A stretch of 64,000 bases of DNA from Datura wrightii (taxonomy: Eukaryota; Streptophyta; Magnoliopsida; Solanales; Solanaceae), in contig JASDFA010000027.1 in NCBI GenBank assembly GCA_035772735.1, forward strand, positions 35,136,001 to 35,200,000, written 5' to 3'. Shown here one piece after another: positions 22,156-33,017 of this stretch. Position 1 is the first letter of the stretch. Each line of letters starts with the position of its first letter. The notes beneath the pieces are model-generated. The model was not told the DNA's origin and ran no database searches. It saw nothing but the letters and a program-made list of their open reading frames with translations. Both the position numbers and the translations under genes were made by a program.

Positions 22156-24779
22156 TGTCACGCCCCGCCTTGGGGGTATGACTGGCACTTGGTGCCCTAC
22201 TAGGACCTGAACTGCTAGACTACTGAGCCTAAGCACATCTGGTGCCTGGCTGGCTCTAACTCAGATTTCTGGAAACAAAGGGCTATATAACGACTGTAAA
22301 CACAGCCTCCGGCCAACGGGCCTATAGCCACCTGTACCCGTAATAACAGCTATCCAGAAACATACTCGTAACAAGGAACCTATGCGGGCCGACAAGGCCA
22401 CCATGCTATCTAGTCATCTGTAACTTCAACACAAGACTACTGTAAGACTACGTGACCGGCAAGGTCACCACTACTGTCAAACTAAGGTGTCACACGGCCA
22501 ACATAAACTGAAATGCTAAACAGCTATAGCAAACTGCACGGCCTCACACGACCGGCTCAACTGACCACAGGGAAATATATACAGACTGCAAGCCTATAGG
22601 AATACTGATAAGATGGTTGGGACAGGGCCCCGACTTACCCATACTATACAACAAAGGAAATGATATAAACCTCTGAAATATCAAGCTCTGGATGACAGGA
22701 GCTGATGACTCTGCGCTGGCAAGGATCACGAGGGATCGCCTCCTCGTCTATGAGTACCTGTAGGCAAGTAATGCAGCGCCCCATTGGGCGTCAGTACCAC
22801 TGGTACCGAGTATGCAAAGCAACTGAAATAATACAACTGAATACAGATAACATAACTAACAAGTCTATGAGCAGAGGATGACTAAATATAAAGAGCTGAT
22901 AGGAACTAGATCAAACCTTTCTGCACTAATAGGCAGGAGCATGTCTGTAGTCACGGCGGCCTACTATCTATTAACTAATATATATAAAACACATAAGTAC
23001 ATATACATTTAGCAAGCAAGAGCCAATACCAACCCCCATAAGCCGGATGGCGCCAAGCAAGCAAACAATCTATATACCCCTACCCGGGTCAAAACCAGCC
23101 AAAAATAAATCACTCCACTCATCTACTCACTTCGGAGCTCCTCTACCGGCCCCCTGGGTCTCCGGCTCGGGCCATAGCCTCCGATATAAGCAACCGTGTC
23201 TAGGTCCGGAGGACTCCTGTGTAGACAGTAACAGATAGGGTCTGGATCCCCGGACACAACTCAACGGGGCTACCTGAAACCGGAGCTACACCTATAATAA
23301 CTGAATGTATAGACAGTAACATATAGGGTCTGGTTTCCTGGACACAAAACTCAACAGGGCTATCTGAAATCGGAGCTGCACCTGTAATGCTGATCAGACT
23401 GCTATGGGGAAAGCTTCATCCCATCTTCATCCAAGATGGGGACGGCATGCCACCCCTCGGAGTGACGTAAAACCCACCCGCTCAGTGGGCGACACGATTA
23501 CCAACCCATGGGCGGCGAGGACTCTCAATAAGGTGCCCTCACGCCACATCAAGTCTCAACAAACAAATAGCACATATAAATAGCAAGCATGTATAACTGA
23601 AAAAGACTATCTGAAATCTGATTTCTTATTCTGATCTGTTTCTATACTGAACTGATTCTTTACTGATTATACTGATTCTAAAATCTTTATTTAACTGCTT
23701 GGCTAATCTGTAGTCGGGATACTATCTGTCTGAATGGCTAATCTATAGCCATAAAACTGTCTATCTATCTGGTTTTACTTTACTAGCTTATATTCTGAAA
23801 ATCTGTTTCTTTTTATTTTTATTCTATAACATGCTTGCTAATCATACAATAAGCTATACTGAATCTGGAATGCTAACTCGCACTTTGGCGCATGCTTTAC
23901 TAACTTTCGGACTGGATACGATACGGCAACACAACTCAGAATCTATTAGACTTACCTAATTTTCAACATTCAACTCCGGGAGCTTCAAATACGAAGTTTA
24001 CTATGATTTACCAAGCTAAGACTTACTAACTTGCCGAAGAACAACTTTACATACCTTAACCTCGAGTTATCCGACTGTCGGACGAGGCTCGGTCAGTATT
24101 CCAGCTAAATCTCTCCAACTGCATTCATAAACACGTCAATTAGTACTAAATACAACACTATTCTGAAGGACGGCGTCACTTTCGATATAATTATAGCCTA
24201 AACTTAGGCTTATCGAAAGACGGTCGAAAACTTGCTATTTTTTAGAAGTCCAGAAGGGAGAAGTATTCACTTCACAGCTAGGAACACATAGACACTAGTT
24301 TGGAGCAATTCCACTTACCTTAGCCCGGTAGCACGACGATTTGTCGGCCGAATTTCGCGAAACTAAATCCGTAGGAATGCTCCCTGCTGCTAAATACTTC
24401 GGTATCTGGAGTTAATTTAAGTTTGGACCACGTTTGGCAGCGTAATCGGAAGGAAATTATCAAGGAACCTTCGTCCCTTTCTCCTCTCTGGTTTTTCTCT
24501 CTATTTTCACTGGAAAATATAAGAATTATTTCATTTAAATCCGAAGTGGGGCTTTATATACTTGGGCCTGGACAGGCCCAACGTGTCATGGAGCCAACGC
24601 GGAGGCTCCACCTCCGTGACACGTTGCCATCGCGGAGGGGCTCTGCCCCGGCTCCTTCTGCGATGGTTCGACAGGCTACTCGTCCGATCCTTTCCCGGGC
24701 CTTTCCCTAGCACGTATGGCTTTCAAATATCCTTCACCAACGCGCGAATAGGCCACCTAGGTGCCGGGAATCTCACGGG
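22156..24779 (-). repeat. Element G 3' LTR
   Basis: Collinear with the LTR at 37608-40233. Its outer end is intact (TGTCACGCC on plus). Its inner end lacks the last nine bases, so on the minus strand it starts CCCGTGAG instead of TGTTATACCCCGTGAG. TATATAAAG lies on minus at 24560-24552. A direct repeat of period 88 lies at 23223-23388, and the GC-rich word cluster lies at about 24588-24675. Confidence 0.9.
23223..23388. repeat. Two-copy direct repeat, period 88, in the G 3' LTR
   Basis: Both copies begin AGACAGTAAC (23223 and 23311) and share GGGTCTGG, GGACACAA and GGAGCT. The same pair is in the other LTR at 38675 and 38763, so it pre-dates insertion. Confidence 0.85.
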
Positions 24780-24788
24780 CCCCCTTAA
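24780..24788 (-). promoter_or_regulatory. Element G polypurine tract
   Basis: On minus, TTAAGGGGG abuts the truncated LTR start. It is preceded by CATTCGAGGACGAATGTT, the clade's box. Confidence 0.8.
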
Positions 24789-25035
24789 GAACATTCGTCC
24801 TCGAATGTAAACTTCTATCTAGAGGACTTCTCGACTTACTACTTAGGAAAATTTCGGCAGGGTTTCCCCTGTAATATGGACTATCTCAAAACCTGAAACA
24901 CAGAAAAGTCCAATACAGGTACTGCACACAATACTTTAAGATTCACTGGATAGCTAAACATCAATCTTTCTCATTTATTCATACACAACTATAAGGTATT
25001 GCATAAGTAATAATACAGATATACCTGTCACCTGA

Positions 25036-25240
25036 CTAGGCCTGGAATAAGTGAGGATATCTAGCTTTCATATCTTCCTCAGCCTCCCACGTCATCTCCT
25101 CTCGGTTCCTGTTACGCCACAGTACCTTGACAGACACAATATCTTTAGTTCTTAATTTGCGAATTTGTCTGTCTAGGATAGCCACTGGAACCTCTTCATA
25201 GGCCAGCTCTTCTGTAACCTGGATATCCTAGATGGGGACT
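25036..25240 (-). pseudogene. Element G chromodomain-like C-terminus
   Basis: After one stop (just below 25228), the minus strand reads VTEELAYEEVPVAILDRQ, then a SVKVLWRNR-type core and MTWEAEEDMKARYPHLF, ending at the TAG 25038-25036. This is the chromodomain-like tail fused to chromovirus integrase, whose known role is to bias insertion toward heterochromatin. It fits a heterochromatic site full of nested copies. Confidence 0.7.
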
Positions 25241-26400
25241 GCTTTGGATGGGTCTCCTATGCATTTCCTCAGCATAGATACATGAAAGATCGGATGAACG
25301 GATTCCAATTCTGGAGGCAAGTTTAACTCATATGCTACTCGGCCTATCCTTCGACGAATTTGATAAGGCCCAACAAACCTCGGATTGAGCTTACCTTTCT
25401 TGCCGAATCTCATCACCCCTTTCATCGGAGATACTTTCAGAAATACCCAGTCATTTACATCAAACTCCAGGTCTCTGCGCCGCACATCTGCATATGATTT
25501 CTGGCGGCTCTGTGCAGTCAGTAAGCGTTCTCTGATAAGCTTTACCTTCTCCTCTGACTGTTGAATGATGTCTGGCCCAATTAATGCTGATTCTTCTATT
25601 TCAAACCAGCCAACCGGCGATCTGCATTTTCGCCCGTATAAAGCCTCGAAAGGCGCCATCTGGATGGCTGAGTGATAGCTATTATTATAAGCAAACTCGA
25701 TTAGGGTCAAATGCTCATCCCAGCTACCACCGAAATCTAACACACACGCTCGCAACATATCTTCGAGCGTCTGAATTGTGTGTACAGCCTGTCCATCTGT
25801 CTGAGGGTGGAATGCTGTGCTCAAATTAATCTGCGTCCCCAGACCTCTCTGAAATGACTGCCAAAATCTAGCCGTAAACTGTGCTCCTCTATCCGAAATA
25901 ATGGATACTGGCACTCCGTGCAATCTGACTATTTCTCGGATATACAATTCGGCATAATCTTCAGCCGAGAAAGTAGTTCTCACTGCAGGAAATGAGCTGA
26001 TTTTGTCAGTCTATCAACTATCACCCATATAGAATCATGTCTGTGTCTAGTACGGGGTAATCCTGCTACAAAATCCATATTTACTGCTTCCCATTTCCAG
26101 AGAGGCACAGCTATGTCCTAAGTTAACCCACCTGGTTTCTGATGTTCTGCTTTCACCTGTTGGCAGTTAGGACACTGGGCTACAAATTCAGTAATTTCTC
26201 TTTTCATACTTGGCCACCAGTAGTTTTCTTTGATATCATGGTACATTTTTGTCGTGCCAGGGTGGAGAGAATAGCGGGCGCAATGTACCTCGTTCATAAT
26301 CTGCTGGCGGAGGCTTGAAACATCTGGAACACACAGACGATCTTTACAGCGTAGCACTCCATCCTCAGTTATCTAAAAATCTGGCGCTTTACCCTGCTAG
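25228..26400 (-). pseudogene. Element G integrase
   Basis: The HHCC zinc region is intact (HCARYSLHPGTTKM, then CPNCQQ, 26330-26150). NMDFVAGLPRTRH and VIVDRLTKSAHF follow at about 26080-26000. A frame break lies near 25984. The rest is a clean 251-codon frame (25983-25228) with VSIISDRGAQFTARFW, FHPQTDGQA, IEFAYNNSYHSAIQM and LYGRKCRSP, so the D,D,E core can be traced. It would insert element DNA in the nucleus. Stops near 26118 and the frame break disable it. Confidence 0.85.
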
Positions 26401-26576
26401 ATTTTGTCTTTGAGCTGGATCAGGTCAGGATCCTCATATTGTCGTTCTTTCACTTCCACAACTAATGATGACACGGCGGTATTCTGAATTACCGCTCTAC
26501 CGTCCTCTGTTTCTACTACACGAACGGCTACGCTAGATAACTGATGTATCTCTCTGACCAGTTCCCGCTGCTCGGG

Positions 26577-27060
26577 CTACAAATACGTCAAACTCCCCAT
26601 GGACTTACGACTAAGAGCATCTGCTACAACATTGGCTTTTCCCGGATGGTGCAGGATATTCACGTCATAATCCTTTAACAGCTCCAACCAGCGACGTTGC
26701 CGCAGATTCAACTCCCTCTGAGTGAAGATATACTGTAGGCTCTTGTGATCTGTAAAAATATCAACATGGACACCATACAGGTAATGTCTCCACATTTTCA
26801 AGGTGTGGATCACTGCGGCTAACTCCAGGTCGTGGGTAGGGTAATTCTTTTTGTATTTCCTCAGCTGTCTAGAAGCATACGCAATCACTTTACCATGCTG
26901 CATCAACACACAACCCAACCCAACACATGATGCGTCGCAATACACTGAATAACCTTCTATACCTTCCGGTAATGCTAACACTGGGGCGGAGGTTAATCTG
27001 TCTTTTAACTCCTGGAAGCTTATCTCGCATGCCTATGTCCACTGAAACTTCACTGCTTTC
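26577..27060 (-). pseudogene. Element G RNase H
   Basis: The clean part (26981-26577) reads [56 protein letters not shown] and [16 protein letters not shown] in order. These are the RNase H motifs of Ty3-gypsy polymerases, with catalytic D in YCDAS and FTDHKS. The domain removes RNA from RNA:DNA hybrids. A stop in the connecting segment near 27060 separates it from the reverse transcriptase. Confidence 0.88.
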
Positions 27061-28292
27061 TATGTCAGTTTGGTTAGAGGTGCCGCTATAGTAGAGAATC
27101 CCTCGACAAATCTCCTGTAATATCCCGCTAATCCCAGAAAGCTACGAACTTCAGTCGGAGTGGTAGGCCTAGGCCATGATTTGACTGCTTCTATCTTCTG
27201 CTTGTCAACCTATATACCAGCATCCGACACAATATGCCCTAGGAAGGCTACTGAGCTAAGCCAGAATTCGCACTTGGAGAACTTAGCATATAACTGGTGG
27301 TCCCTGAGGATCTGGAGTACTTTCCGTAGATGAGTCCGGTGATCTGCTTCAGAGCGAGAATACACCAGAATATCATCAATAAACACAATCACGAACAGGT
27401 CCAGGTATGGTCTGAAAATACAATTCATCAGGTCTATAAATACTGCTGGGGCATTCGTCAACCCAAAGGACATAACTAGAAATTCAAAGTGTCCATATCG
27501 GGTCCTGAACGCCGTTTTAGGAATATCTCTTTCACGTACCCGAACCTGATGATATCCGAACCGCAATTCAATCTTGGAGACGTATTTGGCTCCCTGTAAC
27601 TGATCAAATAAATCATCTATTCTGGGGAGCGGATGCTTATTCTTCATTGTAACTTTGTTCAACTTCCGATAATCTATACACATACGGAGCGAGCCATCTT
27701 TCTTCCTCACAAATAGAACTGGCGCACCCCATGGTGAAGTACTCGGCCTGATGAAACCTTTGTCTAGCAAATCTTTCAGCTTCTCCTTTAACTCTCTGAG
27801 TTCTGTAGGAGCCATACGATAGGGAGGAGTTGATATAGGCTGAGTGTCTGGTAATAAATCAATAGCGAAATCTATTTCTCTTTCTAGGGGAAGACTAGGT
27901 AACTCATCTGGAAACACATCAGGGAACTCGTTCACCACCGGAACAGACTGGAGTGTCAGAGATTCTGCCCGAACATCCTGAACTCTGACTAGGTGGTAGA
28001 TACATCCCTTAGTTATCAATTTCCTCGCCTGAAGGTAGGAAATAAACCTACCTTTTGGAGTAGCTATGCTGCCTTTCCACTCTCGCACTGCTTCTCCTGG
28101 AAAGTGGAATCGGACCGTCTTGGTCCAACACTCTACATTGGCATAGCACGGCACCAGCCAATCCATACCCATTATGGCATCGAAGTCTATCATTTCTAGC
28201 TCTACCAGATCTACTGTAGTCTGGCGGTCAGCAACCTCCACTGTACACCCTCGATAAATTCTACTACCTATAATAGAGTCACCGACGGGCAT
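26980..28292 (-). pseudogene. Element G protease C-terminal part and reverse transcriptase
   Basis: A continuous 360-codon frame (28292-27210) with a protease tail ([13 protein letters not shown]), a connector, then the RT order: [71 protein letters not shown] and [12 protein letters not shown] with the catalytic IDD, then [10 protein letters not shown]. It is the best preserved enzyme in the window. LRFGYH replaces the usual LRSGYH. A stop at 27210 interrupts it just before [15 protein letters not shown], which carries on in frame. Confidence 0.9.
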
Positions 28293-28340
28293 GGATAATG
28301 CAAAGGGCTGCTGTAATAATTCTGGTGCAATATTGAACTT

Positions 28341-28440
28341 TCATGCCACAAATGGAGTAATATATGACAGAGTGGATCCTGGATCAATCAACACGTAAGC
28401 AGGGCATGAACAGATAGTCATCGTACCTATCACTACATCT
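28341..28440 (-). pseudogene. Element G protease active-site segment
   Basis: CPAYVLIDPGSTLSYITPFVA carries the D-P-G-S-T site usual for this clade. It is in frame with gag and ends at a TGA (28343-28341), after which the protein resumes as [13 protein letters not shown]. It processes the polyprotein. Confidence 0.8.
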
Positions 28441-29752
28441 GGCGACACCTCTGAGTCGTGTCTCCCTGGTAGTGCATAAGTACGGTTCGAGCCCGTTCCT
28501 GAACTGGAAGCTCCTGATATACCTCGGCTTCTGCCTACTGAACCTGAAGGCCCACGCTCCGCTGAGGCTGCTGGGGTTCGTGGCCCTGCGGATCCCCTGT
28601 CCTGGCTGTCTCTACTCCCCTGACCTCTGGTCAGACAATCTCTCATCCGATGTCCCTCCTGTCCATAAATATAACACCCAGTGGAGCCATATCTACAAGC
28701 TCCGGCGTGAGGCCGGCCATAATTAGGGCAGGGTGGGGGTGCAAAACTGCTCTGCTCTCCCCTCCTCTGCTGCGGGGAATCTACTGTTCTGGAACTGCCA
28801 CTGGGCTCTGACTGCCCTCTACGAACATATCTACCTCGCTGCTGCTGCTGTGGTGGAGGTGGGGGTCTAGGGGGTCTATCTGATAGTCGAGGCCTGGGTC
28901 CTCTCTGAGCTTCCCTTTGTATGTCATCCGGTCTGTCTCTACGGCGCTGTTCCTGACTGGTCTGTCTACTACTCTGTTGCCGCTGTCTAAGACCCTCTAT
29001 GGTCTGAGCAAAAGCTTGTACTCGGGCAATGTCCATATCCTCTCGCAATGTCGCCGTCAACATGCCTCAGTATACTCCGGATTCAGACCCATGATAAATC
29101 TGTGAACTCTAGCCGGCATAGTATCAACAAATGTTGGAGCATAGCGGGCTAAGGAGTCAAACTGTAAAGCATACTCGCGTACACTCCTCGCCCCCTGCTC
29201 TAGATGCAGAATCTGGTCCATCCGGGCCTGTCGGATCTCTCGTGGCAAGTAACGGTCCAGGAAGGCCTCCGAGAAGCTGGTCCAGGTCAGAGGGGTAACA
29301 TCTCTCCCTCGAGACCTTTCCCAACTCTCGTACCACAATATTGCTATATCCCGTAACCGGAACACTGCCAGCTCAACAGACTCTGAAGGGGTCACATGCA
29401 TAACTCGAAATATCCTCTGCATCTGATCTTGAAAGACCTGGGGGTCCTCTGCCTGATCTGTCCCTGTAAACTGTAGGGGACCCAGTGCCAAAAATTCCCG
29501 GACTCTGGAACTGCCTGACCCACCTGAAGACTCTGCTGCTACAGGTGGCACTGGCTGGCGCTGTGTGGCCATCATCTGTGCCAACATAACCACAGCGCTA
29601 CGAACCTCCTGATCTGATGGCGAAGGCACAGGAGCTATCGGGGGCGGTGTAGTGCCCAACGGCTCCTGATGTGAGGGGGACTGCTGAGAGGGCTGTGATG
29701 AAGCCTCTATATCGCCCTCAGATCGAGCTGACTCTGACTGAAGCCGAGGCAT
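28441..29752 (-). pseudogene. Element G gag with damaged zinc knuckle
   Basis: It starts with ATG at 29752. An SQ- and P-rich N-terminus is followed by Retrotrans_gag (FQDQMQRIFRVMHV, AILWYESW, FSEAFLDRYLPREIRQARM, YALQFDSLARYAP). A one-base indel near 29057-29062 shifts the frame after PEYTEAC. The second half has an RP-rich basic stretch and the zinc knuckle CYIYGQEGHRMRDC, in which the second cysteine is Y; a nearby PNYGRPHAGAC also has Y where C is expected. Both fit G-to-A changes. Gag forms the particle and packages RNA. Confidence 0.85.
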
Positions 29753-29807
29753 CCTGCTGGTGCCTTCTCCTGTTACTGTGTCTAGTCTTCTGCTTGTGGC
29801 AGGGTGT
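29753..29807 (-). other. Element G leader, gag-proximal part
   Basis: 55 bases between the gag ATG and the target site GGTGT (29803-29807) of element A. The leader resumes at 37373 on the other side of A. Confidence 0.8.
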
Positions 29808-31226
29808 TGTTCAGCTTGTTATTTGGGTGTATAACTACACGCAAGTGCACGTAGTCGAACAAGTAGTAAAGTAGCTCAAGTAAGCCAAGTATCGATCCCA
29901 CAGGGACTGGGATAAGGTAACAATCTACTTAAGTGTTACTATATTTACTCTAAAAATGAAGACAACAGTGCAAAGAAGAGTTTGATATTTTGATTTCTAA
30001 TTTTATCCTAAGTCTACAAAGATTATATAATTTGAGTCTGAACTATGAATGTGAGCATGCTGAGGTTAAACGAACATGTAAGGAAATAAATTATCGATAT
30101 AATTTGGTTAACTTTTCCTCCGGTTGCTAGTCAAGAATTATTGCCAATGAATTAAAACTCTCGTATTTAACCCAACTTAAGAATCATGAACCGTCCACCT
30201 ACATTTCTGTGATTAAACGAAATTCATGTTCTAGCCATACAAAATCGATTTCTTAATTGACTAATACGACTTTCAGGTATATTTCTATCCTGAAGGTAAA
30301 TCAATTCTCAATTATCCCAAACTAAGAAAAGATCATATCCTATTGATTTACAACTTTCCAATTTCTTGCTCTCTCGAGTGAAACCGGACTTTTTAGATAT
30401 ACATTAACATAGGCCACACATTAATGCAGTAAGAACAAGAATCAATAGAACAACCATGGAAGAAAAGATGAAAAACCACATTGATCAACAATCACATTTC
30501 ATTACAATTGTTCTTAACCTCAGCAAGAAGAGGATTTAGCCACTCATTCATGGATTAAACATCGTTAAATGAGTGTTAAACATACAAGCAATTGAATTAA
30601 AGAAGAAGGAGATAGAGAAAAACCCTGAGATTTTCGTCCCCTCAACTGCCTGTAACCCACGTTCTTGCTCCACCAAGTCAGAATTTTGAAAAATGAACCT
30701 AAGTGTTCTATTTATACAAGTGGGAATTTTTCCCGAAATAACAAACAATGTGTCACGGAGTGCATCGCGGAGCACTGCCTCCGTGACACGCCACTGACGC
30801 GGAGCCTCACTGGAAATTGACTGTCCAGGTAATAAGGCCCAACGTGGCACGGCGTGCAACGCGGGGCTAGGCCAACGTGCCACGGCCCCAACGCGCACCC
30901 ACACTGGAATTTGGCCAAAAATTCCCTATCCCGGCAGAAGGCCTCCGCGATGGCAGCGTGACACGACTCCATCACGGAGCCCCTTTAATTTGTGCGGTCC
31001 AATGCTTTGTCCTTTGCTAACATCCGAGTCCAACCCTGATCTCTCCCAACACGCATTTTAGCTTCACAAAATTATATTTCACCTGCAAAACAACGCTAAT
31101 CATGTTGGTTAGTATAAATTCACATTTTATTATCAATCACATGAGAATGTATAAACATTAATAGATAAACAAGGCTAAAATGACACATTTGAGTATCACT
31201 TGGGCATATAAATTTGCCCAAGATCA
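29808..31226 (-). repeat. Element A 3' LTR
   Basis: 1419 bases with TG and CA ends, collinear with 35962-37372. TATAAATAG on minus (30719-30711) is the likely core promoter, with a GC-rich word cluster (30750-30980) just upstream of it. The minus-strand start carries a perfect hairpin (31222-31199). Confidence 0.93.
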
Positions 31227-33017
31227 CTTACCCCACACTTAAATCCTTGTTCGTCCCCAAACAACAATCTTACACCTTATGCAATTTACACCCCAACCTG
31301 GTTACTTTTGTTCGATAATTCAGGCTACGGTCATACCGATTATTCAATACAGCAAATCATCAAGAAAACACGTATGGTCCTATCAATGCAATGACCTTCA
31401 ACACATCAAGACCTCCTAGACTTAAGAATCGACTCTCGATATTGGCAAACTCATGCGAATCAGCTGATCAAGATATCCGACACGAAACTTAATCTCTCAT
31501 CAAGCATGTGCCCTCACAACGCAAGAGAATTTTCCACTTTTTAATCACATGAACTCAAATGATTACATGCAGGGGCATATAGACACAATTTCACTCTCTC
31601 TCCCAGAAGAATTCACATGTATCATGTCATGAACCATAGGCTTGCCCTTAGTATATTACTCCACTAATATAAGGAAATGTGATGTAGGATCATGTAGGAC
31701 TTTAACGGGTTGTAATGTAAGCTACGGAACTAGTAAATATTGGGCTAGCCACTAATAGCCACTAGCATCCTTAAGCGCCTTTTCAATACATCCCATCAAA
31801 CTCATGGGCATTGTTTCTTCCTTCATCCTCCCATTCTTGAAGTCTGTCTTTAGTTTGGCCCATATCTTTAAGCACACTTGACTCGATAACAAAGATTATT
31901 CAGACACCTTCATTATATTTTATTTATAACAAGTGCACCTTCAACCTTTTCTTTCCTTTCATCACTCTGCTTTTTTTTTCTTTTTACCATTCTCACTCTT
32001 TGACACTTTGGGAAAATTATTTTCTCTTCTTAAGCGCTTAAGAGTTTTGGATCAAATTTACGGCTAATGAAAAGAAGGGGTTAAGCTCGGTTTACACATT
32101 TTGACACAAGAAAAAAAATAATAGGCTAAAGGCTCAACGGGCTAACTAGGGTATACATTCAAGGTGGGTACAATAATGAAAAAGAGAAACTTTCGGTTAA
32201 CACAAAGAAATGCCTACATCCTTTCCTACAATACACACCCTTCATTTTGTTTCATACACACACCAGGCAAGTTCTAGACACTTCACAATGGCATGGAATA
32301 AACAAAACCTCACTTCACACTTATTGCACATGCTCAATTCAAGACGTATTCACAGACTCTTCAATCAGCTAATTACAAGAATTCAAACATTAAGCCTCAA
32401 TCATACTGAATCGACTCTATGGCCTAGGTATCTCAACATATTTACAAAGTTGCATGCTTTCATACGAATCACCTTTGCATTTCAAATATCATGTACGACA
32501 CGCAACCAGAATTCCACAACCATAAAGTAACTACAGGTTTTGGGATGCAACCCACAAAAGAAAACAACTAAAAAATAAATGAAAAAAAATCTACTCCTAA
32601 CGACTACATTTCCCTTAAGACGGTCGTCATCCATCCATCATAGGGAACGATCACTAACTAAGACTTCGGTTCAATGGAACCATTCTAGGTAAAAGAACCG
32701 AAAACAAACGCCGAGAAACCCAAGAATTGAAAAAAAAATTTAACATATCGATCATTTCGATAAACAAAAAATATGTACAAAATCAGCTAGCAAAATATTC
32801 AGCAGCACACAACAGTTTCACATTTAATTACAATACAGAACAACAACATCACAATCACAGGGTCACAAAATTTTTCCACAGGCACAACAACAGAACAGAA
32901 CATACACAACAACACAACCAACACCTAACTACTCCCACCCTACACTTATCTCGAACACTGTCCCCAGTGTTCATAAAAATTAACATAGCACAAAAAATGG
33001 GTGGCGGAACTCCCTGA
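31227..33017 (-). other. Element A 3' UTR and polypurine tract
   Basis: 1.8 kb without a credible gene. In minus order: hairpin GAACACTG/CAGTGTTC (32972-32953), the GACGACCGTC block (32639-32612), the GTCTAGAACTTGCC with CAAAATGAAG block (32280-32232), GAGCCTTTAGCCTATT (about 32140-32120), GGGCAAGCCTATGGTTCAT (31648-31630), and AAGTGTGGGGTAAG directly before the LTR as polypurine tract (31240-31227). All have counterparts in C and H and most in B. Confidence 0.8.

Noticed and set aside
23223..23388. 88-base direct repeat as a possible CRISPR-like array
   Set aside because: Two copies only, no spacers, eukaryotic LTR context.
24423..24810. Repeated 95-codon frame also found at 39869
   Set aside because: Same LTR position in both G LTRs; the duplication is explained by the LTR pair.
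30548..30904. 118-codon minus frame with a twin at 36682-37050
   Set aside because: It crosses the TATA box and GC-rich word cluster of the A LTR, so it is likely chance coding in LTR sequence.
32210..33017. Plus-strand frames of about 100 codons in A's 3' UTR
   Set aside because: Antisense to the element, low-complexity, and absent from C, B and H at the matching place.
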